This document shows positions 46,335-55,541 of a DNA stretch of 64,000 nt, in pieces (position 1 is the stretch's first letter; each line of letters opens with the position of its first letter). The position numbers and the translations under genes were made by a program. The notes below the pieces were generated by a model. The model saw only the letters and a program-made list of their open reading frames with translations, did not search any database and was not told the origin of the DNA. Source of the DNA: Marinobacter persicus (GTDB lineage Bacteria > Pseudomonadota > Gammaproteobacteria > Pseudomonadales > Oleiphilaceae); the NCBI RefSeq assembly GCF_900114155.1, contig NZ_FOSC01000003.1, positions 236,632-300,631 on the forward strand, written 5' to 3'.

Positions 46335-47078
46335 ATGTCTCTGGAAGGTAAAGTAGCGCTGGTAACCGGCGCGACACGTGGTATCGGTCGTGCCATTGCG
46401 CTGGAGCTGGGGCGCCTGGGTGCCGAGGTTGTCGGCACAGCCACTTCCGAATCCGGTGCCGAGTCCATCACCGCTGGCCTGAAAGAGGCGGGCGTGAAAG
46501 GTTACGGTATTGTGATGAATGTCGCCGACGCGGAAAGTATCGACGCCGGTTTGAAGCAGGTTAACGAGCAATCGGGTGCGCCCTTGATTCTGGTCAATAA
46601 CGCCGGCATCACTCGCGATAACCTGCTTATGCGCTTGAAAGACGATGACTGGTCGGATGTGCTGGAGACCAACCTGTCCAGCGTGTACCGGACCAGCAAA
46701 GCCGTGTTGCGAGGCATGGCCAAGGCCCGTTGGGGCCGGATTATTAATATCAGTTCGGTAGTGGCCGGCATGGGAAATCCAGGGCAGGGCAACTACTGTG
46801 CGGCCAAGGCCGGTGTGGAAGGCTTCACCCGTAGCCTGGCCAAGGAAATGTCGAACCGGGGTATTACCGCCAACTGCGTGGCGCCTGGCTTTATTGACAC
46901 CGACATGACCAAAAAACTGGACGAAAAGCAGCGCGATGCCATGCTGGAGAATATTCCGGCTGGCCGCCTGGGAGAACCCGAAGAGGTAGCTTCGGTTGTA
47001 GCATTCCTGGCATCTGCCGGCGCTGCTTACGTGACCGGAGAAACGATTCATGTGAACGGCGGCATGTACATGGGCTGA
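46335..47078 (+). CDS. fabG: 3-oxoacyl-ACP reductase
   Basis: NADPH-dependent reduction of beta-ketoacyl-ACP. 247 residues, short-chain dehydrogenase fold. NADP site ALVTGATRGIGRAIALEL, NNAGITRDNL, catalytic Ser in INISSVVAGMGNPGQ and Tyr-Lys in GNYCAAKAGVEG; TANCVAPGFIDTDMTKKL is typical of FabG. Preceded by AACGGAGTTTGGT. It is the third gene of the plsX-fabD-fabG cluster. Confidence 0.96.
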   Translation: MSLEGKVALVTGATRGIGRAIALELGRLGAEVVGTATSESGAESITAGLKEAGVKGYGIVMNVADAESIDAGLKQVNEQSGAPLILVNNAGITRDNLLMRLKDDDWSDVLETNLSSVYRTSKAVLRGMAKARWGRIINISSVVAGMGNPGQGNYCAAKAGVEGFTRSLAKEMSNRGITANCVAPGFIDTDMTKKLDEKQRDAMLENIPAGRLGEPEEVASVVAFLASAGAAYVTGETIHVNGGMYMG

Positions 47079-47211
47079 GCCTGCTTGCAGGCGGAAGTAC
47101 AGCCCTTTGCCGCAGTACATGTTGGAATGAGTCCCTGCTTGTTTGCAGGTAGGGTTTAAACTAAACTGGCGACCTTCAAGTTGCCTGGTTGACACATAAA
47201 GTGAGGATATT
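47079..47211 (+). promoter_or_regulatory. fabG-acpP spacer with hairpins and candidate acpP promoter
   Basis: A perfect hairpin GCCTGC-TT-GCAGGC (47079-47092) touches the fabG stop without a T-run, so attenuation or 3'-end protection is likelier than full termination. TTGTTT (47139-47144) and TAAACT (47162-47167), 17 bases apart, could give acpP its own promoter, as expected for a very highly expressed gene. GTGAGGA precedes the acpP start. Confidence 0.4.
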
Positions 47212-47445
47212 ATGAGTACAGTTGAAGAGCGCGTTAAGAAGATTGTTTGTGAACAGTTGGGCGTTAAAGAAGCCGAAGTTCAGAACACTTCTTCTTTTGT
47301 AGAGGACCTGGGCGCTGACTCACTGGACACCGTTGAGCTGGTTATGGCTCTGGAAGAGGAATTTGAAACTGAAATTCCTGACGAAGAAGCCGAGAAGCTG
47401 GGCACTGTTCAGGACGCGATCGATTACATCGTTTCGCACACCTGA
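47212..47445 (+). CDS. acpP: Acyl carrier protein
   Basis: 77 residues, strongly acidic. The phosphopantetheine Ser is in [20 protein letters not shown] (Ser at residue 37), with the usual start [17 protein letters not shown] and end [12 protein letters not shown]. Codon use is biased toward highly expressed forms. Followed by a strong terminator before fabF. Confidence 0.97.
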   Translation: MSTVEERVKKIVCEQLGVKEAEVQNTSSFVEDLGADSLDTVELVMALEEEFETEIPDEEAEKLGTVQDAIDYIVSHT

Positions 47446-47474
47446 TTGTCTGCGAACTAGCAGATAGCCAGTTG

Positions 47475-47521
47475 AAAGCCGTCCTTTGCGCTCTCGTGCG
47501 CGTTAAAAGGACGGCTTTTTT
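47475..47521 (+). terminator. Terminator between acpP and fabF
   Basis: AAAGCCGTCCTTT and AAAAGGACGGCTTTTTT pair as a long stem around GCGCTCTCGTGCGC, which forms a small inner hairpin. A run of six T ends the structure. Confidence 0.92.
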
Positions 47522-47572
47522 GTTGGCGGAATTCAAATACGGCAATTGAACGGAACAGTGGGTGACAGGAGT

Positions 47573-48820
47573 ATGAGTAAGCGACGGGTAGTGATTACGG
47601 GCATGGGGATGGTGTCGCCGGTCGGCAACGATGTCCAGTCCAGTTGGAAGGGCGTATGCGAGGGGCGCAGTGGTATTCGGCCCATCGACCGTTTCGACGC
47701 GACGGACTACAACACCCGTATTGGCGGGGCCATCAAAAACCTGGATCTGGACCCTTACCTGACCAGCAAGGAAGCTCGTAAGCTGGATGCCTTTATCCAT
47801 TACGGTCTGGTCGCTGCCCAGCAGGCGGTGGACGACAGTGGTCTGGAGAATTTCGACAAGCTTGATAAGGAGCGGGCCGGTGTGGCCATTGGCTCCGGCA
47901 TCGGCGGTATCGAATACATCGAGAACAGCGTCATCCAGATGCACAAATCCGGTCCACGCAAGGTGTCGCCGTTCTTCGTGCCGGCTTCGGTCATCAACAT
48001 GATTTCGGGTAACGCCGCTATCCGTTTTGGTTACCGGGGGCCGAATATTGCCATTGTGACCGCCTGTACCACCGGTACCCACAATATCGGCTATGCCGCT
48101 CGCACGATCGCCTATGGCGATGCGGATGTGATGCTGGCTGGTGGTTCGGAAATGGCCACCACCCGCACCAGCATTGCCGGCTTCTCCTCGGCCCGGGCAC
48201 TGTCCACCCGTAACGACGAGCCGGAAAAGGCCAGCCGCCCATGGGACAAAGACCGAGATGGTTTCGTGCTCAGTGATGGAGCCGGTGTGGTGGTTCTGGA
48301 AGAGCTGGAGCATGCGCTGGCCCGCGGTGCCGCCATTTATGGTGAAGTGGTCGGCTTTGGCATGAGCGACGATGCCCACCACATTACCGCGCCGCCGTCT
48401 GACGGCGAAGGTGCAGCCCGTTCCATGCGTAACGCCATCCGTGACGCCGGCCTGAACCCGGAGGATGTGGATTACATCAACGCCCACGGTACCTCCACCC
48501 AGGTCGGCGACGTGGCCGAAGTGGCCGCGGTGAAATCTGTCTTCGGAGCTCACGCTGACAAGCTGGCCATGAGCAGTACCAAGTCGGTTACCGGCCATCT
48601 GTTGGGGGCCGCCGGGGCAGTGGAGGCCATTTTCTCCACCCTGGCGGTGAAAGAGGGGCTGCTGCCTCCGACCATCAATCTGGATAATCCGGATGAAGGC
48701 TGTGATCTGGACTTCGTGCCACACACCAGTCGCCAGGCCGATGCCCGGGTGGCACTGACCAACTCGTTCGGCTTTGGTGGTACCAATGGCACCCTGATTG
48801 TGCGTCGCTACGAAGGATAA
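47573..48820 (+). CDS. fabF: 3-oxoacyl-ACP synthase II (KASII)
   Basis: Condensing enzyme for chain elongation. 415 residues from the ATG at 47573 (MSKRRVVITGMGMVSPVG). Catalytic Cys in VTACTTGTHNIGYA (about 165), His in INAHGTSTQVGD (about 305), Lys/His in STKSVTGHLLGAAGA (about 337-342) and the C-terminal NSFGFGGTNGTL. The ribosome site AGGAG is only two bases from this ATG, so an alternative start at 47546 is possible, but its extra residues are not family-like. Confidence 0.95.
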   Translation: MSKRRVVITGMGMVSPVGNDVQSSWKGVCEGRSGIRPIDRFDATDYNTRIGGAIKNLDLDPYLTSKEARKLDAFIHYGLVAAQQAVDDSGLENFDKLDKERAGVAIGSGIGGIEYIENSVIQMHKSGPRKVSPFFVPASVINMISGNAAIRFGYRGPNIAIVTACTTGTHNIGYAARTIAYGDADVMLAGGSEMATTRTSIAGFSSARALSTRNDEPEKASRPWDKDRDGFVLSDGAGVVVLEELEHALARGAAIYGEVVGFGMSDDAHHITAPPSDGEGAARSMRNAIRDAGLNPEDVDYINAHGTSTQVGDVAEVAAVKSVFGAHADKLAMSSTKSVTGHLLGAAGAVEAIFSTLAVKEGLLPPTINLDNPDEGCDLDFVPHTSRQADARVALTNSFGFGGTNGTLIVRRYEG

Positions 48821-48825
48821 CGACC

Positions 48826-49649
48826 GTGGCGCGGGTGTTTCTGGCGAAAGAGGGCGGTTTGCCGGCTACGGATCGTGGGCTGGCATACGGTGATGGGTTG
48901 TTTGAAACCATACGCGTGGAGGGAGCCCGAGCACCTCTGTTGTCAAAGCATCTGGATCGCCTGGCCCGGGATGCCCGGCGTCTGGGAATTGCCATTACCC
49001 GCAATGAGGTGCAGCGCATCGCCTCCGAGGCACTGGTGGAAGGCGCCGAAACCCGGGGCGATGAGGCCTGGGTGCTCAAGTTGATTGTGACCCGGGGAGC
49101 CGGTGGGCGGGGCTACCGGCCAGACCCGGATGGGGAAGCCAACGTTCTGGTGCTGGAGGCCTCGGCACCACCGCCTCCCCCTGCGGTCGGTGTGCGGGTG
49201 GATTTTTCCCGCGTGCCGCTGACCGTTAATCCGCTTCTGTGCGGTATCAAATCGCTTAACCGGCTTGAGCAGGTCCTGGCGGCAAAGGAGTTGGAAGGGG
49301 ATCTTTTCGAGGTGTTGATGAGCAATAACGCAGGCGACATTGTCGAAGGAACCCGTACCAATCTGTTTGTCGATACCGATGAAGGCTGGCGTACGCCTCC
49401 GGCGCACACGCTGGCGGTGTCTGGTGTTATGCGGGCTCATGTCCTTGCTTGTTTGCAGCAGCGGGGCGAGCCCGTGTTTGAAACGACCCTCAGCCTGGCA
49501 GATTTGATGTCGGATTCGTGTCGTGGGGTGTACCTGACCAACGCCGTCCTGGGTATCGTTCCGGTTGCGGAGTTGGCAGGCCAGGCATTGCCCGTGAATA
49601 ACCGTCTTGCCACAGTGTGTGGCCTGCCGACCGAAATAGATGGAGCATC

Positions 49650-49656
<7 letters not shown>
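48826..49656 (+). CDS. pabC: Aminodeoxychorismate lyase
   Basis: PLP enzyme that releases 4-aminobenzoate for folate synthesis. 276 residues from a GTG start at 48826. Fold-type IV marks: DRGLAYGDGLFETIRVEG, the PLP Lys in CGIKSLNRLEQVLAAKE (about residue 145), MSNNAGDIVEGTRTNLFV and VSGVMRAHVLACL. The fabF-pabC-mltG-tmk order matches other gamma-proteobacteria. Confidence 0.92.
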
Positions 49657-51343
<1,687 letters not shown>

Positions 51344-51375
51344 AGAATATTCATAATTAACGGCTAGCGGTTGTC

Positions 51376-52155
51376 ATGCTGAATGCCAAACTGTTGAAGC
51401 TTCCCACCGCCACTCACCAACACGTTCACCAGCATCATCAGGTGGTACTGGGGGTACGTGGCGAAGCCGATCTTAACGTCGATGGCGCCGGCTCCCACCT
51501 GGACACCTGGCGTGCCTGCCTGGTGCCAACCGAGGCCCGCCACGATTACAGTGGTGACCAGCGCAATCATGTGCTGGTGATCAACCTCGACCCTTTCAGT
51601 CCGGTATTGAACAACTCGGCCCATGCCGATTACGAACGCATGGTGCGTCTGTTTGAAAAGCCCCGTACGGTTCAGATGGATAGCCAGCTGCAGGGCCTGG
51701 TGCAATTTGCCGCTGGTGAGTTTGACCGGGCGCCGGAAAACATGGCGCTGCATCGCCATCTGGGTGCCAGCATTCTTTACTGCATGGCGGACCGCATTTC
51801 AGAGGGCCACCCGGCCTCGGCCAATCGCCATACCCTCAGTCCGGAAACCATTCGCCAATACATCATGGAGAACCTGCACCGGAAGATTTCCGTGCAGGAT
51901 CTGGCCAAGGTGGCTTGCCTGAGTGTCAGTCGTTTCCATGACGTGTTTCGTGACCTCTCCGGCGTCACTCCTCATCAGTTTTTGCTGCAAACGCGGCTTG
52001 AGCAGGCAGTTCAGCTGCTGACTTCCACGTCGCTGTCGGTCGCGGAGATCAGCTACCGAACCGGATTTTCCTCCCAGGGGGCGCTGACCAATGCCCTTAA
52101 AAAACATAAGGGTACAACGCCAACCCGCTTGCAGGCTGGCGAAAAAGTCGCCTGA
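51376..52155 (+). CDS. AraC-family transcriptional regulator
   Basis: 259 residues. An N-terminal cupin-like sensor (HQHVHQHHQVVLGVRGEADLN, residues 14-80) and a C-terminal double helix-turn-helix: first in ISVQDLAKVACLSVSRFHDVFRDLSGVTPHQFL (about 175-208), second in SVAEISYRTGFSSQGALTNALKKHKGTTPTRLQ (about 222-254). The ligand is unknown. Being directly upstream of putP, it may control proline use, as PruR does in Pseudomonas; this is inference from position only. Confidence 0.87.
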   Translation: MLNAKLLKLPTATHQHVHQHHQVVLGVRGEADLNVDGAGSHLDTWRACLVPTEARHDYSGDQRNHVLVINLDPFSPVLNNSAHADYERMVRLFEKPRTVQMDSQLQGLVQFAAGEFDRAPENMALHRHLGASILYCMADRISEGHPASANRHTLSPETIRQYIMENLHRKISVQDLAKVACLSVSRFHDVFRDLSGVTPHQFLLQTRLEQAVQLLTSTSLSVAEISYRTGFSSQGALTNALKKHKGTTPTRLQAGEKVA

Positions 52156-52417
52156 TTCAGTCGCTTCCGGGCAGTCCGGTAGAAATTTGCAAAATAATCG
52201 TAGAATTTTGTAAGCCCCGGATCCGTAGTAATACTAATTTATAACGGTTATTAATCCCGTCCGCCATTTAAGCCTAAAGTCGCAAGGATAGAAGAATGGG
52301 CTATAGTGAAGAGGGAATGTGCGGAACGCACCCGGGTTTGCCCGGTGCTGTAAGGGATAAACAAGAAGAACGGTGCGGCACAGCACCCGATTCAACAAAA
52401 AACCGGAGGAGCCTTCT

Positions 52418-53908
52418 ATGGCTAGTGGTGTCTGGATAAGTCTATTCCTTTACTTTGCGCTGATGATTGTTATCGGCCTGTGGGCGATGCGTAAGGCTTC
52501 GGCAACGGCTGAAGACTATATGCTCGGTGGCCGGGGCCTGAGTCCGAAAGTGGCGGCTCTGTCGGCCGGTGCCTCTGACATGAGTGGCTGGTTGCTGTTC
52601 GGCCTGCCCGGTGCGCTGTTCGTGACTGGCCTGGCGTCTGCCTGGATCGGTATCGGTCTGTGGGTTGGTGCGTTGATCAACTGGATTCTGGTGGCGCCCC
52701 GTCTGCGGGAGCAAACCGTCCATTACGGCAATGCCCTGACCATCCCGGCCTTCCTGGCCAACCGGTTCCCGACCAAGGCGTTGCCGCTTCGCACTATTTC
52801 GGCGGTCGTCATTGTCCTGTTCTTCGCGGTGTATACGGCTTCAGGCCTGGTTGCAGGCGGCAAGCTGTTTGAAAGCGCGTTCGCTGAAATCATCAACGTA
52901 CCGGGCATGAGCGATTATGCGGTGGGTATCGTGATCACCCTGGGCGTGGTGCTTGCCTACACGGTAGTTGGTGGCTTCCTGGCGGTTTCCATGACCGACT
53001 TTGTGCAGGGCTGCATCATGATGCTGGCACTGGTCATCATGCCCGCCGTTGTGCTGTTTGGTGAAGGTGGCGGTGGCTTCGGCCAGGCGTCCGAAACCCT
53101 GAACAGTGTGGATCCGACCCTGCTTTCCTGGACCGAGGGTCTGACCGTGATTGGCTGGCTGTCAGCCGTGGCCTGGGGCCTGGGTTACTTTGGCCAGCCG
53201 CACATCATCGTGCGTTTCATGGCCATCCGTTCGATCCACGAAGTGGGTGTTGCCCGGAATATCGGCATGTCCTGGATGGCGATCTCGCTGATCGGTGCGA
53301 TTGCCCTGGGTGTGTTTGGTCGTGCCTACGCCGTGCGTAACGGCATGGATGTGGCTGACCCGGAAACCATCTTCATCGTGCTGGCGGATCTGCTGTTCCA
53401 TCCGTTCATCACCGGCTTCCTGTATGCCGCTCTGCTGGCCGCGGTGATGAGTACCATTTCCAGTCAGCTGCTGGTGTCTTCCGCGTCACTGACCGAGGAC
53501 TTCTACCGTCTGTTCCTGCGTAAGGAAGCGTCTGACAAGGAATGCGTAAACATTGGCCGTGCCTGCGTGGTTCTTGTCGGCCTGGTTGCCGCCTTCATTG
53601 CACGGGACCCCGATTCCCAGGTGCTGGCGCTGGTTAGTAACGCCTGGGCCGGTTTCGGCGCGGCTTTCGGTCCGCTGATCATCCTGTCGCTGATGTGGTC
53701 CCGCACCAATGGTGCCGGTGCGGTTGCCGGTCTGGTCGTGGGTGCTGCCACGGTGATGATCTGGATTGCCCTGGGCTGGAACGGCAGCTTCCTGGGTGGT
53801 CCGGGCGTGTATGAAATCATCCCGGGCTTCATCGCCGCGTTCATCGCCATTGTGGTGGTGACCCTGGCAACCAAGGACTCTGGCGAGTATCAGCACATCG
53901 AGCGCTGA
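52418..53908 (+). CDS. putP: Sodium/proline symporter
   Basis: Imports proline with Na+. 496 residues and about 13 membrane helices. The start ATG at 52418 has CCGGAGGAG upstream. LSAGASDMSGWLLFGLPGAL (about residues 48-67) holds the Na+-binding Asp of PutP and is nearly identical to the family pattern. Further marks are GYFGQPHIIVRFMAIRS and MSTISSQLLVSSASLTEDFY. 262 bases separate it from the AraC gene, leaving room for regulation. Its terminator is the last host feature before the island. Confidence 0.95.
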   Translation: MASGVWISLFLYFALMIVIGLWAMRKASATAEDYMLGGRGLSPKVAALSAGASDMSGWLLFGLPGALFVTGLASAWIGIGLWVGALINWILVAPRLREQTVHYGNALTIPAFLANRFPTKALPLRTISAVVIVLFFAVYTASGLVAGGKLFESAFAEIINVPGMSDYAVGIVITLGVVLAYTVVGGFLAVSMTDFVQGCIMMLALVIMPAVVLFGEGGGGFGQASETLNSVDPTLLSWTEGLTVIGWLSAVAWGLGYFGQPHIIVRFMAIRSIHEVGVARNIGMSWMAISLIGAIALGVFGRAYAVRNGMDVADPETIFIVLADLLFHPFITGFLYAALLAAVMSTISSQLLVSSASLTEDFYRLFLRKEASDKECVNIGRACVVLVGLVAAFIARDPDSQVLALVSNAWAGFGAAFGPLIILSLMWSRTNGAGAVAGLVVGAATVMIWIALGWNGSFLGGPGVYEIIPGFIAAFIAIVVVTLATKDSGEYQHIER

Positions 53909-53954
53909 TCCGAGCTTCTAACGTTCAGCCAGTTAGAAGGGGCTCCTGCGGTTC

Positions 53955-54055
53955 TGTATAGTACCTAGAACTGTGTAATTTTGATAAAACCCCCCTTAAT
54001 TGGGGGTTTCTTTTTCCTGAAGAATTAACTATATGTATAGTGAATACTGTGTAAT
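53955..54055. repeat. Repeated motif at the left edge of the island
   Basis: TGTATAGT followed by ACTGTGTAAT occurs twice: 53955-53962 with 53970-53979, and 54034-54041 with 54046-54055. The second copy abuts the recombinase gene, the first precedes the putP terminator. This could be a recombinase-binding pair or an attachment site; the partner at the far end is outside the window. Confidence 0.5.
53986..54015 (+). terminator. Terminator after putP
   Basis: AAAACCCCCC and GGGGGTTTCTTTTT pair around a TTAATT loop with a T-rich end. It is flanked by the two copies of the island-edge motif. Confidence 0.85.
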
Positions 54056-54073
54056 ATGTGTAGGGCATCAAGG

Positions 54074-55540
54074 ATGTTTGCAACGAAGGTTACAGCCAAG
54101 GTAGTTCAGGACAAAAGTGGAGTGGCCACAGAGATTCCGGTCATTCTGACTGACCAAGGGGTTTTGGGGTCAGTCACAGATTATGTGCTTAGCCTTCACC
54201 TAAACGGCATCTCACTTTCAACAATCACTAACCATATTCAGTCGATTAGGCTCCTCATCGAGTTCATGAGTGCCAACGAAGGCATGTTCGATGAACCCGA
54301 AGCGTTGTTCGCGGCCTTTGTCCGACGGATCTACAGCGGCACCATCGGTGAAGATGGATTGGACCCCTCTGGCCTTTATTGGATACCGGCCAGTAATAGC
54401 ACGATACATCGACACATCAGCAATCTGACGAATTTCACCAATTGGCTCTCGGACAAAGGTCTGGGCAAGCCTCTTAATACCTTGCGGACAGCCACTCGAC
54501 ATGAGGAGCGCATCCAGTATGCCGCTTGGTTTAGGCGCAACCAGAACGATTTCCTCGGACACATCAAAGACAAGTCGATCAACAATACTGTCAAGAGAGC
54601 CCGCAGCATCAAGGGCAGAACGCCTCTGGCAAGAACCAATGACGATGCCATTGCCTTCCCTACGGGAAAGTTTGAAGACTTCTACATGAAGGGCTTGGGA
54701 GGAGCCAAAGACCCGCGAGTTGCGCTGCGGGACAAGCTTATCTTGCTCCTGATGCACGCGGCCGGGTTGAGGCGGAGCGAAGCACTGTTGCTTTGGGTCA
54801 CAGATGTCTTCGAGGCCCCCTCCGATCCGGATCGGGCAATCGTGAGAATCTACAACGAGATAGAAGGTAAGGCACCTGAAGGATGGAAGTCCCGAAAAGG
54901 GATAAAAACACGCAAGGCGTACCTACAAGAAAAGTATTCACGCATACCGCGTCAGGAGATGCAAAACACCCAGCATCTCGGCTGGAAATCCAAAACCCTG
55001 GATCACAAGGATGGTTACCTGGAGGCGTACTTCTTCCCTCAGGAGTTTGCTCGGATATTCATGTTGCTGTGGCGACAGTATTTGGTTTTCCGTGCATCGT
55101 TGGAGTGCCATCACCCCTATGCGTTTATCAGCTTCGACTCTCGCTATCTGGGCAATCCCTATACCTACAATGCCTTCAACCAAAGCTATGCCGCAGGATT
55201 AAGACGAATTGGCCTCGAACCTAACAAGAGCGTAGGGCTCGATCCTCATGGGCATCGCCACAATTATGGCCGCCGTTTGACGGATGCTGGGGTAGATCCA
55301 CTCATTCGCAAAAAGTGCCTGCATCACGCAAGTCTGGAGTCTCAGGTTCCTTACACCATGCCCTCCAGCGTGAAAGTCTCAGAAGCGCTGTTCCAGGCAA
55401 CACAACAACTTCAATTGGGATCGGATAAAGAAAAGATCCCCGCGTCTTTCGACTGGAATACGTTGGCAGAACACGGCTTTGAAGACCTTGATCCAAACGG
55501 CCACTTCACCGGCAAGAATCCACGGTTAGGGAAGCGATAA
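54074..55540 (+). CDS. gmtY: Tyrosine recombinase, GmtY-like
   Basis: 488 residues from the ATG at 54074, which has TAGGG 8 bases upstream; the ATG at 54056 has no ribosome site. N-terminal SAM-like part (about 40-130) and catalytic domain with Arg I in MHAAGLRRSEALLLW (about residue 230), HxxR in DPHGHRHNYGRRLTDAGVD (about 397), the late His in KKCLHHASLES and the Tyr in QVPYTMP. All catalytic positions seem present. Size and position as first of three overlapping genes match the Gamma-Mobile-Trio recombinase; general assignment as a phage-type integrase is firm, the Gmt name is by recognition of the set. Confidence 0.8.
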   Translation: MFATKVTAKVVQDKSGVATEIPVILTDQGVLGSVTDYVLSLHLNGISLSTITNHIQSIRLLIEFMSANEGMFDEPEALFAAFVRRIYSGTIGEDGLDPSGLYWIPASNSTIHRHISNLTNFTNWLSDKGLGKPLNTLRTATRHEERIQYAAWFRRNQNDFLGHIKDKSINNTVKRARSIKGRTPLARTNDDAIAFPTGKFEDFYMKGLGGAKDPRVALRDKLILLLMHAAGLRRSEALLLWVTDVFEAPSDPDRAIVRIYNEIEGKAPEGWKSRKGIKTRKAYLQEKYSRIPRQEMQNTQHLGWKSKTLDHKDGYLEAYFFPQEFARIFMLLWRQYLVFRASLECHHPYAFISFDSRYLGNPYTYNAFNQSYAAGLRRIGLEPNKSVGLDPHGHRHNYGRRLTDAGVDPLIRKKCLHHASLESQVPYTMPSSVKVSEALFQATQQLQLGSDKEKIPASFDWNTLAEHGFEDLDPNGHFTGKNPRLGKR

Positions 55541-55541
55541 C

